Shown piece by piece: positions 1 through 12,722 of a stretch of 64,000 bases of DNA; within the stretch, counting starts at the first letter, position 1; every line of letters starts with the position of its first letter. The DNA comes from Theobroma cacao (lineage: Eukaryota > Streptophyta > Magnoliopsida > Malvales > Malvaceae): the NCBI RefSeq assembly GCF_000208745.1, contig NC_030857.1, forward strand, positions 623,056 through 687,055, given 5' to 3'. Below the pieces are notes generated by a model that was not told where the DNA came from, made no database searches, and saw nothing but the letters and a program-made list of their open reading frames with translations. The position numbers and the translations under genes are program-made.

Positions 1-470
1 GGGAGAGGGGGGGGGGGGGGTAGCTCAGGAGAACAGTCATCCAATAAGAACCACTTTTGAATAATAAAAACATACTTTTGGCACACAACTAGAATAACTC
101 ATGTACTGCATATCTATTCTTGTTTACATTGTTCATAAAGAAGACAACCCTACAATGAGATTTAATAGAAGCTACTAAACTTGAAATGCACACAGGAAAC
201 GCCACAAGCAATATAACTGTAAACTCTTGGAGAAAAAGCAAGAGTGAACACATTGGACATGCTTCTCCTACCACCAAAATCAGTCCTTTCGAGTTTCTAA
301 CCATAAGGCTTAAGCTAGGAAAGTTTGAAGTAGCAACACTAGGTACAACAAAATATAATATGAACAAAATAGCTGCTCCAATTTTGTGCAAGCTATACAC
401 CTTGGTGACATCTAAACAAGACAAATCAGGCATATTCAGTCAACAATCTCGTACACAGTGAGCAACTCAC
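1..470. other. Left-edge intron sequence of CTC1
   Basis: Follows the donor of the last recognised CTC1 exon on the minus strand. It contains a minus-strand open frame at 433-89, but no splice-linked sequence that looks like a CTC1 C-terminus, so I read it as intron. A run of 14 G at 7-20 lies at the very edge. Confidence 0.5.
7..20. repeat. Poly-G homopolymer
   Basis: Fourteen consecutive G residues next to a GA-rich stretch at the window edge. The length is prone to polymerase slippage and sequencing error. Confidence 0.9.
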
Positions 471-3400
471 CCAATACAAAGCAAGCGAGAGGAATGTCTA
501 CACTAAGAGGCCTGGAGTGCATGTTCGATTTCAAGTCATTACATTTCCTCTTCCTCTTCTCTAGAACCAGGACATGAACAGCAACAACCTGTAACAATAA
601 TGAAAAGATAAATCATAATTACATCAAATGGGCATCAGTTACCATATTCAGAAACAATGGCAAACAGTAAGTGAAACAACTAGGACACATATAAAACTAC
701 TTTAAAATGAAAGTCGAAACATACTCTGCAGCGAAATTGATTTAGATTGCCACTTGAGCATTGGATCAATTCAGAAATTAAACCAGAAGAAGCCACCAAT
801 TTTGTGGAGGGAGCTTTGTGCATAAATGAAGATGACCATAAATTGAAACACTTTTTTCTGTATGCTTCATTGATAGTCCTGATTGAGTTTATCACAATAA
901 CTGATACAGGTGTTAACATCAATGTATTTTGGCCCCTGAAAACCCAAGAGATACCAATTAAATCGGTACACAGTACAAAGTGCAAGTAAAGTTAAAGGAA
1001 ACAACTTAGATGAAGCAAATATATCAGATAAGGAAAGATTTTGGTGTATGAATAATAATAATCTAAATAAGTACAACCACATAGACAGTGCATATTAGAG
1101 GTGAACTTTTGCAATCAGTATCAAGTGAAAGGTGGCATTAATCTGGTTTCACAAACAACAGAACATGAAACAGCTTAATTCAAGACTGATAAATTGCCTA
1201 ATGCCACATTGATGCATGCACAAAATATCATCCAATAATGTTTGGAGGTTAAACTAGTATCATTCTCAGATGCCACAATCAATTCTGCTAGCAATATTTT
1301 GAAACAAAATTCATCTAAACTGAATGAATGCCAAAATAACCCTTTTCTTTAATCATCCTACAAGTACTCTATTTTCCAGCATCCACGTGTGCATCTCCCT
1401 TAAATGATTACTTCTCCCTCTAGCCTTTACCATAAGTGGTATATAAAACTTCTCATGATCAGAGAGCATGTATGCATATAAATCACCTAGAAGGTAAAGT
1501 AGACTTTACTGTGACTCAGCAACATATACAGTTAAAGAGACTGGTAATTTACATTCACAATTCCATATTTATCCCCATGCAGATTATTTTTATTAATTAA
1601 AATTATAAAGATGGTAGTAAATTGAAGGGTTAATGATTATTGGAAAATCCAAGGAGTATGTTGTTTGATTGTCAAAGATGAACAAACAAATTGAGGCATC
1701 AAGAAAAAGGGAAAAAAGGACCAAAGAAACAGGACAGAAGGCGTACCAAATGAACTTCACTCTATGAATTTGTTAAACCTAATAGGAACATGTGAGACAT
1801 CACAGAGAAAAGCTACAGCAATGTAAGCATTGTAAGCACAAGCAGTAAATTGATTGACTTCCAAAAACTTCATACCGAAATTCAAGAATTCGGTGAAATG
1901 TTGCATTTATGCCAGGTCCAAACCCAGTAGGGAAAAGATGATGGCCCACAGATCCAAAAATCCTCACCTAAAACAACAATACTTCGCAATAAGATAATGC
2001 ATAATTCTCCAGATAATGAACTTATAGATAAAAGAACAGGGATTATTATAGGCATTTACAGTTTGATGGGCCATTGAAACATGAATGCAGCAACCGTTTG
2101 TTCCGTCATAAAACATGTAGTGAGGCAGATCATGAAAGTCTTCACAGCTTGAACGAAATTCAGTAGAACCTTCATCAAAACTGTGGAAAGCAATCACATC
2201 TCCACGCATAGAGGTCAAGTTACCCTCAGGAAAGAGGCAATTAGAACCAGGAGGATCAGAAGACAGGCCACTTGCAGTCATTATGGCCTCAATGCCTGAA
2301 GAAAGACAAGAGTTCTCCTCTATATTTGTACCTCGACCAGGCACATTAAGGCCTTTCCCCAGTTCCTTGGTATTTATCTCAAAGAGACCTATTAAACTGG
2401 AAGAGACATGAAGATGGACATCTGAAACAGAAGAATCACTGGCAACCTTCAATAGCTGATCTGTTGGCAAGACTTCATCATCGCATAGAGAAGAATCACC
2501 TAATGAAGGATCATGTAATGATCTATCAGTTGTAAGAACCTCAGCAGAGAACGAAACTCTTCGCAAGTATGTTCCAGAACTCATAAGAACTTTAAAACCA
2601 CTGAAATTATCATTCTTCTTAATATTACAGAAGGGGTCTTCCATATGGTGCTTCATTAAGTAAAAACCACCGATCTGCAACAACTGAAATTAAATGAAAA
2701 GGAACACAATTTATTTTTTTTTTCTATGAGCAAAATCCCTGTAAGAACTATTCATAATCCATGCATTATGTGAATAACAGAAAAGGCTGAAGAGTAGGAA
2801 CCTATAATACCTGATACTTCAAATCACTCTCAGATGTGAACTCCAGCAAAATTTTATCTGCACTTTCTTTGCAAACAACTGAAATCTTTGCATTGGCCTT
2901 TGTTCTATACAAAAACCCTGAACTAGTAAAAATAAAATTATTAACACCTTGTATGGTAGCCAAGCATGGAATTTCATGAGAAAAACTCATTCTCGGACAA
3001 CTCTGATCTCCACAGGTCTCCCTAGAAGAACAAGTGCTTTTTTCAGAGCTAGCAATGCCAAAATTGTCCTTGAAACCTGGACTCACACAACTAGATGCAC
3101 AATCAGTCTTGTGCCTCTTCCTAGGAGCATGATCTAAGCAGTTACCACCTGTACAATCCCTTGAAACCTTATTTGGAAGCACAGTTCCATCTTTTCCAGC
3201 AAGAAACAAATACCATGGTAAGACTATAGCCTCAGCAAACACACTAGACCTCTTTGTTATCATTGAATCACCTCTAAACTGTGAAAACAAATATAAAATT
3301 GAAATTAGTATGTGATGGCATAACATTTATGACTAAGATAACATTAATACTGACTCTGAAGCCTTTGTTCGTCCTTCCAAGTTCAAATGTGATTAACAGA

Positions 3401-6400
3401 AGAAAATATACTTGAAGCAGCTTTTCCAAACAATTAGAACAACATGGATGCTTACCTTCTGCAGCAGAGGAAATTTGTGGGTTATGTGGATAAGATGGAA
3501 TGTTCCGTTTCCAGTTTCATTTACTTCATCCTGACAGTCTAAAGATGGATAAAAGGGAAGATTTCTGCTCGTTGCATTGCATAGGTGAAAGTAGACAAAC
3601 ATTTTTAAGTTTCTTGTTCTTGTTGATGAAAAGCACTGGAAGATACTTCTGCATGAGAATGATTCATTACTAAATAACCATAAATGGTCTGATTCAGGTA
3701 TGCCTTCCACAGTTAGACTATAATCAATTACCTGAAAAACCAACAAAAAATAGAGTGACTATAGAGACTTGGAATATGCTTCGAACCATGCATAATCCCT
3801 CCTAAACAGTACCATGCAGCTCAAGACAAGATGACAAAGAGCATGTCAAAATAAAATCAACAGATATAACCTCAAATATGCTGTCGGGATTCCAATTTGA
3901 TGGAAGGTCTGGTATAATAGCATCAATGCTACCAGTCGTGTCAACCAATTGCAATCTTCCAGATGATGGAGACACCTGTAGAGTTGAGAAAAAACCATGA
4001 TTAGAATAATGAAAGCTAATATTCCACAAAATGTATCTTAAGCTATTAAAGTATGTTTGGTTTAATAGGAGTGGGGAGCTGAGAAGTATAGAGCATATAT
4101 CAATTCTTAGTTTGGATAGCAAAAATGTGAAGAGATAACGGGAATTAGGGAAATTATCACTCATAATTTCTCTGCTAACCTGCCTTCAAGTCTCCCAAAA
4201 GTTGAAATTGAAGAGAAATAGAATAACAATTGTAGCTTTTTTTTTTAATTTTTCAAAATAAGCCCCTTAACTTCATATATAACATAAATAAGATATCACG
4301 TCGTAATAAGTTGCCTCAGTTCCATTCTCATTACTTGACTAGAATCCAAACAGCTGAAGCAAGATTTTATAGCACTTTAAACCACTTGCCACCATTTCTC
4401 TTTACTTTGTTTGCAACTTAAATTGCCAAATGCAGAGTGCAAAAACGTAATAAAGGAAGTATACAAAAATGCACACGGGTTTTAATACCCCCATCAAAAA
4501 TCAAAATCCTACGAGTAACTTATTGATCTTGTAAGATAAATTTTAATAAATCAGCAGCTAAGATTAGTTCTCTTTCCCTCTTCTATATGCAACTAGAACC
4601 GTCAGGCTAATATGCCCTCCATCACGCCACTACTACCTTCAGTGTTCACTTTTAGAACTAAATGACCATGTGCATTTGCCTGCATATGTACATACAAGCT
4701 AAATTACCAACCTTTAACCTTCCTACCAAAACGATGCCCAAGTCTTCACTCTGAAAAGTCTTCCTTTTTGATGGTGGATAAGATTTCCCTCCACATGACC
4801 TTGGGTGGACAATATCCAATTGTGACAGTGTCTTTATCCAAAGGGTCTCACAATGATGGATAAAACTGGAGATGGTTACCACCTAAAAATAACCACAAGA
4901 CATAAAAAATCAATAGTTAATAGCTGTTGAGAAAACAAACTAGCCACAAAAATATAATTCAATTGGACATTTGAAAAGCTAATGTAAGCTATTTCACATC
5001 TATTCCAACAAATAAGCAAGGCCTAGGCTTACCAGCTTCAGGTTGCCATGATATGGTTCAGAAGCACAGCCACATGATTCATGTTTATTGAATTCCATTA
5101 ACACTCCGTGCTGCCAAAGCAAACTCATTACAAGATGATAATGGAATCACCAGCATAGCAATGTAATCACAATATCAACACAAATTTACTGATTTACCCG
5201 TGCTCGAAACACTGACGAAGGTAAATGTGAGCTAGCAAACATTTGAGCAAGTCCTTTCTTCTGAAAATACCTTGAAACTATCCAAGTCAGATCAGCAGTA
5301 AACTATTATAATGATTGTTGAAAAGAACTATAAGATTTGACATAAAACTGTAAACTCCATGCCTGTCAAAAATAACACATGAAGGTAAGCAAGTTAATTA
5401 CATGTTTTGATCCCAAAATCTTCTTTCCGGATAAGATCCCAGAGAACTTTTTCTGGAAACATGAAACAAGAAGTAGTACCCTGAAACCCAAAAACTCAGC
5501 AAATAATATAGAAAATCATGCACCTTAAACCAGTAAATCAAACCATAATTATCTCCAAAAAGCTAGAAGTATCCATACCACAGCCTGGTAGAAAATGCTA
5601 AAGACTCAATGAACTTCCCCAACTGGCTCTCTGATTGTGAAACTATAAGACACCTGCAGCATACAGTTGAATTACTTTTCATGCATGTGGGTCATCCTTT
5701 CAGGTCTCAAGCACATCAAATACCTTCATTGAATCATCCATCTTTGAACTGGTAAAGCCAGCATACAAATGGGTAAAAGAATAAAGAATGCAATATTCAA
5801 TTACTATAGAAATTCCCAAAAGAATAAAGACTGTAGCATTGCCAAAAATGATAACAGACAACAGTCAATGACAATTTATTCAATGAGCTATATACCCTGT
5901 CTCTAATGGTGAGAATGATTCTACTTTGATGCTTGTCCTGAAGCAAGCCCCAAGAACAAGCAATTTTGCCCAAGAAAATTTTGGATTCACAAAATGGACA
6001 TTTCTAACAGAAATCTGCTCATAAGAAACAAAGAAATGGTTAAAAATAAACAGTGCTACCACTCAACCAGCAGAAGATTATCATAATAAAACAATAACTG
6101 AATAAAATGAAAATTTTACTTACAACAGCCCCCACCCTAAGGCCATGCGGTGGCTTGAGTAGCTGATCAGTTAGTAAAAGCCACACTTCTTTATCCAGCT
6201 CAACTACCATCCCTTGCATATACACATTATTGACAATGCCAGTATAAGAACCACACTCACCATTTCCCTTTACAACATTTCTAGGAAAGGGTACGCATTT
6301 CTTCAACAATCTAGGCAAATGCAAAACAGAGTTCTCCGCAACAACAAACATCAAATCAGACTCCTTCCCCATGAAAATCAACTTCTTCTTCAATCCCGAG

Positions 6401-7173
6401 ATCGTGACAACATTCCCAATAAGCTTAGTCATTGCAGGATGCCAACACCAAGCAGACTCACAAAAATACACAACCACCGGTTCAGTAAAAGAATGGCAAT
6501 CCGGTCCTTGATATAAAACCCCAACAGACTCTTTAGACTCACACAATTTGCATTCGCAAGCCATGATTCTCACAAGAAAACCTCGAAGATTCATTGAATT
6601 GCACGAATTTGATTCATTAAATGAACATGGAACAACAAAAACAGGGCTAACTGATTCTAATCTGCCGTTAATTTGATAGGATTTAGAATTGCGAGGTTTG
6701 GATTCACTAGAACCCGAACCTAACGGAAACGAATCAATTATTAAGCCGGAACATTGACTGAGACCGTGACTCCAATCTGGAAACTCCCATTTAACAATTT
6801 CCAAGAATCCGCCAGTAAGATGCTTAGAATGAATGAAATTCCAGGTAAGAACGTGAATTTTCTTACCGATGATACGGAGATCCAGTCCGACTATGTCGCA
6901 GCAGATGGCAGAGGAGTCGTCGGAGAATTCGAGGCAATTTTGTTGGGGACATTTTAGGGTTAAGGTTGGGAGAGTTAGTGTTCCAACAAGAATAGCCGCG
7001 TCTCCCAACAGGGTAAGGGCATTACGATTCGTATTAGGGTTTGGAGTGGAAGGCCCAGGGGGCGGTTGAGGGCTTCGATGAGAGATGATCGGAGGGCTGG
7101 GAGATGATGATCCGGTGTGGGAACGACCGTGCCGGAGTAGATCGGAGACCGTGATGATTTTCACGTCCTCCAT
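471..7173 (-). CDS. CTC1: CST complex subunit CTC1 (3' part beyond the left edge)
   Basis: Large OB-fold subunit of the CTC1-STN1-TEN1 complex, which binds telomeric single-stranded DNA in the nucleus, protects chromosome ends and promotes C-strand fill-in. Recognised by its N-terminus (MEDVKIITVSDLLRHG) and by the plant CTC1-like segments of later exons. Hand-joined coding exons, 5' to 3' on the minus strand: 7173-6124, 6014-5896, 5653-5579, 5480-5402, 5260-5198, 5110-5033, 4882-4712, 3975-3871, 3731-3456, 3278-2811, 2674-2060, 1967-1876, 857-725, 588-471. All junctions are GT-AG and keep one open frame of about 1,147 codons. Plant CTC1 is roughly 1,250-1,300 residues, so the last exon or exons lie outside the window. 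The start is the first ATG of a 350-codon first exon. The N-terminal 60 residues are Ser/Pro-rich. Less sure: exon 857-725 and the small exons 5260-5198 and 5480-5402. Confidence 0.85.
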
Positions 7174-8043
7174 TTGGATGTGGTTCTCATGTTAATGTTT
7201 GGACAATGAAATGGACCTCTCAGTTTATCTTCTAGGGTTTTATAGCTGTCGAGAAACAAAATGAGCGGGGAAAAACCTTTTTCCCGCCTCAAGTGCGAAT
7301 TTTTTTATTAGGGTCAGTGACCCGACCCGTTGGGATTCTGTTCGGATAAATCATTTGAAATTTATTTTCATTTACAACTAAACCGATCATTAATAATATA
7401 TTTTTTAAACATAATATAAATATATACAATATATTTTATATAAATATTATTCATATATAATATAAATATTAATAATTTTTTATAATATTGTATACATAAT
7501 CTAAAATACTAAAAATAATCAAACCAATCTAATTTTTCAATAGCCAAGTACATATTATTTCAATAATCTTACATTATTAAATATTTATAGAAATTTTGAT
7601 AAAAACGTAAGAGATTACTATATAAAGACCTACTCATATTACGGATAATGATTATCCAAAAAGTTTAAAAGTATTTAATATTTCAATAACCCTAATCTTG
7701 ACCTTATCATATGATCAGTGGGAAGGAATTTCAATTTCACAGATACAGGAAGTAAGTTTTTACAAATCCTTTGAATGTTGCAGCCTGTGTAATCCTAGAG
7801 ATGAACTCATTCTATTGATACAAGCCCCAACCATAAAAGAATGAGAAAATTAGCAGCTTAACAAATAACAGCTGAGAGGATTAAACAACTAAGAGAACTC
7901 TCTGTATTTACAGAACATGTATCAGAGCCATGGGAAATGGTAGACAAATCAAGTCACCAAACCTCAAGATGGCATTGCCAAAAATTCTCAGCTAGAAACT
8001 TGCCAGTTTCTCCAAGCTATGCACATGGGGAGTCTTGCTGGTT
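7174..8043. other. Spacer between the CTC1 promoter and the MAP3K 3' end
   Basis: Holds the 5' flank of CTC1 (minus strand, reading leftwards) and the 3' untranslated region of the upstream MAP3K gene, both on the minus strand. Positions 7360-7700 are very AT-rich. No open frame with coding character. Confidence 0.6.
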
Positions 8044-11000
8044 TCAGATGTGTGGGACTTCTTTCCCTTGAGTCCTCCCCAGAGCACATGGATGATTGTT
8101 CACTGTGCCAAGGGGCATGTTGCTGGAGACGTGTGAAGAAGGGCTGAAACTATGTGAACCACGGATCAGTCCCGTTGCAGATGTGTAAGTGGAGACCTCG
8201 AGAGTGGAAAAGATGAGATGATGAGATGCCGCAGCACAGTTTATAGTTTTGGTGCTGAAGGATTGGCCAGTCTCACTGAATGAAGATAGAGAAAGAAAAA
8301 CAATGTTTATATATCATGAAGCCAGATCATATAGTCCTGCATGAGTGAAACTAATGATTCGACAAATATTTATATGATGAATATTCTAGAGTGGAATGTA
8401 TGTGAATATACACATCATATACCTATTATATGGCAATTTCCCATTCGTGACCCTTGTGCCCAGGGAAGTAGTCATCAATTCAATTTTATGTGTAGGGCAG
8501 CTTCTCGGACTATGTGGTTTATCCTTTGTGACCATAGACATAGTATCAGTGTACTAGTAACATTTGCATTTCAGTGCAAGATGACAATGTTACTTTGGAG
8601 CTCATGAATGGGTCCAAAAACAAAGAATCACTCATTGGTGCTTACCATTACATTCATTCTAGAAAATGCCTGCATGATGGCCGATCCATTTTGATCAGCT
8701 GAATTTCGTACAAAAGGATGCTCAAGTAACATAACAGCTGATGGTCGCTCTGCAGGATTTCTTCGAAAGCAACAATGCAGAAAATCCTTCCCTTCCAGAG
8801 ATAAGGCTTCTGGTATTGGCGGGCTTCTGTTCAATACCTTGAACATAGCTTGAGGCTGATTGATACAAAATGACAGTCAAAACATTAATATAAAACCCTT
8901 TGTATAAACGTTTATACAAAAAATTCTCAATTTTGAAGAATCCAGTCTACAATAAATGAAAAGCAAAGTTTAAAAAGAGGCATGATCAAATAAAAGTTTG
9001 AACATGGGCTCACCCCTTCAAGCTCACTCCATGGAGGTTTACCATTAAACATCTCAATGATGGTACAACCCAGGCTCCATATGTCAACAGCCAGAGCAAG
9101 ATTTGGGTTGGCATCTTTCTGCATAACGGCTTTTATGACCTGCAATAGAATAACAACAGTAAAGAAAAGGAATCAAAACACGAAAGGATAAAATATGTAC
9201 AATTTACAGTAATGTGAATCACCTCAGGAGCCATCCAGTATGGACTGCCCTTCAAAGACAGCTCGTATGATAGTCCTGTAAGCTGGAATTAATAAAAAAA
9301 AAAAAAAGGAAAAAGGAAGAAGAGAAAGAAATTAGACTCTTTTAAACAGACATTTAGCACGTATCATCAAACTAACACAACCAATCATCATAATCTCAAA
9401 GTATTACTCTAAATATTGTCAAATCTATGTAAATCATAGAGCATCTTCTTGCAACTTGGTAGAGTGCATAATTCCAGATAAACAACTATAAATGGTGACA
9501 ATTGATATCATTATGGAATTTATGACCATAAAGAGAAGCAGCAGGGGTCACCTATCAAATAAACAGAGAACCCTGCCAAAGGATAGAAAGAATGGCCTTT
9601 GAATGAACAGGCTTGACATAGGAATAGCAACAAGTTCTCATTATGTAAGGCACTAGCATCCCCTACAAGTATATTTATAAAAGGTGCTGAAGCATGTAAC
9701 CACAAGAATGCTCCCCATGACACCACAGAATGTTTATCAATGAAACATGCAAATCTAGAAGCAACCAGAAAATATACCTCAGAGAGGAATTATAAAACTA
9801 ACATATAACATTGAAGAAGCATGCAAAGGTAATATAATATTTGGAGTAATAGAATTCACACTACACCATAAGAAGTTTAAGGATGTCAAAAACTCACATG
9901 TTTTGCCATGCCAAAATCAGCAAGTTTAACAACGCCATTTGCATCGACAAGCAAATTTGCCCCTTTTATATCCCTATATGAACAAGCATTCAAGTCAATG
10001 AAATTTTTTGTTGACAAGAAACATCAAAAACTATAACAAAAAAACAGAATCACATCTTGACAACAACGTTTCTAGTTCAACCAGTTGGATGGTTGTAACA
10101 TGGAGCAAAGTTTCCCTAACAACATTTCGCCCATTGTTTGTTGGTTCATCGAATTTCAGAAGTAATAAGTGTAGTGCAAACAAAGAAGCTAAGCTGCAAC
10201 ATAAAATATACATTCCTTCTAATTGTGCATGATTGTCACCTGTGGATTGTCTTTGAGCTGTGCAAGTATGCTAAGCCAGATAGAACATGGCGGGTGAAAT
10301 TGCGAACTATAGATTCTGTTATAGCTCCACAGTGTTCACGGACATATTTATTAATTGAGCCAGGATGGACATACTCCAAATATATGTAAAAGTGATCATC
10401 AACCTACATATGAAACAAGAACCCCCAACTTAACCAAGCTTACAAAATGTCTATTTAAGCAATAGTGTAGAATAAATAGAAGGACTACATACTATTTCAC
10501 TGCCATAATATTGAACTATATTCCGATGCTTTAGATTTCGCAAAACTCTAATTTCCTGCAACACATAAGACCGGCAAGAATGTCAATAGTTTAAATCTCT
10601 TACAGCATGATCAATTTGGAGGATAATGAAGCTATGCTTGGAATCCACTTGATGAACAAAAAATTATTCAGAAGCTAAAAAAGTGAAATACTTTGAGCAA
10701 AATATTTCTTCTCTTGTTTTGGGGGATAAAAGAACATTTTATAAATCATACCGCAGTTCTATCACAATTTCAAGCCTCAAGATTGCAACAGATAGTGGAG
10801 AAGCAAAAGTTAATTAACGACTACTAAAACATAAACTAGTGATAAAGAACTTTAGAGAATAACCTGCTCTAACTGTTTTATACATTCAACAGATTTAGGG
10901 TCATCAGGGATGATATCCACTTCTTTCATTGCACACAAAGCTCCAGTCTCTCTGTCAAACAAAACATAAAGAAATGTCACTACTGGAAAGAAGAAATGAA

Positions 11001-12722
11001 TAAACCACTGTAAAAATTTGCTTTATAACACTTGCATACCTGTTGGTTGCTTCATAAACACTTCCATATGTACCACGTCCAAGAAGTCTTCCTTTCTGCC
11101 ATTGACTTATCATTGATGTTGCAATTGGCTTTTCTATGTTGTGACTTGAAACAGGTGATGGTAGTGGCATTGATGATTGTGATGATGGTAAAGCTCCAGG
11201 GGGAAGGGGCAATGGATGGGCATTTACTTGACTATTACTTTCAAGCCAGTCCCTAGAGGATGCAAATAAAATTTTATTTGGACCTGGGCTATGCAGTGGA
11301 GAATGTTCAGGAGTATGTACAGTTTTTACTGGGGACACTGGTGAAGTATAAGCAGCAGCTCTACCTAAATGTAGAGCATCAAAATCTATCAACCCCCGTA
11401 ATTCTTGGGGACCTGACGAGGAAGAAGGAAAAGGATCTACTGTTTTTGATCTTTGTGGGCTAACAGAAGGACTAGACAAAGCAGTTGTTGGTGCACTCCT
11501 GGCAGGAACATTCAGCCTCAAGTTGTAGTTAACACTTCCAAAGTTTAGGTCATGAGAGCCCTTGCGACGACTTAATAAAGATTTGGTTGAATCTGCAACA
11601 TCATAAGAATCAAAGTGATCTTGAGTGTTTTGTCTTCGAGGACTAATCGGGGTTGAGAGAAAACTTGGTAAACTGCTCTTTGTAGGGACTCTTTGCCTTG
11701 AGCCATTGTTAACCCTTTCAACGGGTTCAACTTGAGAAAATCCCTTATGAACATTGGCCGATAATTTTGCAGGACAACTTTTAGCAGCATGATCTGCATC
11801 CTTCCTGATAATTTTGTGAAGCACATCAGCAGAATTACAACCAACAGCCATGCTTCAATATTATATATAACATATGCAACCACCAACAAAAGTTTATTTT
11901 TCGAGGCTACTCACATTATCCATAAGTAAGTGAAGGACAACAATGGCTGCAATGTAGAAATATGCATCACATGGTTTTATCATAGATGGATCCTTGCATC
12001 AGATGAGTTTATATACCGAACTCAGCCATGAGAATACACTCAGCTCAACTAGCAAGAGTTCGGTTGTAATTAAATGCAATTTGCAGGAGCACCTAATAAA
12101 ATTAATTAATTCTGCTTAAGATAAACAAATCATCATGAAGCGGTGAAGACGGGCCTTTTCATATTTCAGTCAACGTTGGAACTACTCAATTATTATCCGG
12201 TAAAAATTGAAGAATTAAACCTATCTCAATAAATAAATGAAGAGTTAAAATTTAGATTAAAACACTAATAAAATAATTAAAAAGCAAGAAAAATCAAGGC
12301 TACCTTCCGAAAGCAGAGGCCGGTTCTTCATCGGGTGATGCGAGTTGACTCGGTCCAGGACTCGAACCTGACGTCTTCGGTTTCCGATTTGTGAACAGCT
12401 CAGGCAGAGGCAACGGTTTCGGCACCGCCGACGATGACCAATGTTCTAAACAGTCCGGATTCCTCGACTTCCTCGCCGCTGTATCAGGCGAACCGGGCGA
12501 GGAAAACGAACGATCGATATCGTTAAACCTTAAGCCAAGCTCATCATCCGTCACGTGCCTAAGCTTCCTCTGACGCGTGAGCCGGCGCTGCTGTTGTGCT
12601 CGGTTATTACCATCACCACCACCAGGAGAAGAAGAATAACCGGCATTACCGGTGTCGTCGTGAAGAGAATGACGCGACGGCAGAGAAGACGAGAGGTACG
12701 GAAAAGCTCGGGAAATAGGCAT
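8044..12722 (-). CDS. MAPKKK5: MAPKKK5/YODA-type mitogen-activated protein kinase kinase kinase
   Basis: Ser/Thr kinase of the plant MEKK-type MAP3K group, which phosphorylates MAPKKs in immune and developmental signalling. Exons on the minus strand: 12722-12304, 11852-11040, 10951-10864, 10555-10493, 10403-10240, 9973-9898, 9282-9223, 9139-9014, 8855-8646, 8271-8044; total 2,247 nt, 748 residues. The first ~385 residues are Ser/Pro-rich and carry [14 protein letters not shown] and HPLPLPPGA, both typical of the MAPKKK5/YODA group. The kinase domain covers about residues 385-650: glycine loop [10 protein letters not shown], lysine in AMKEVD, catalytic loop [18 protein letters not shown] and SPYWMAPE. 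All catalytic residues are present. The C-terminal tail of about 100 residues is poorly conserved; its last acceptor was chosen because it is the only one nearby that keeps the frame open. MAPKKK5 versus another YODA-group member is not decided. Confidence 0.88.

Noticed and set aside
89..433. 114-codon open frame on the minus strand in the CTC1 3' region
   Set aside because: It follows a good splice donor, matches no CTC1 C-terminal feature, and is best read as intron sequence.
8341..8607. 88-codon plus-strand frame
   Set aside because: It lies in the last MAP3K intron on the opposite strand and has no motif.
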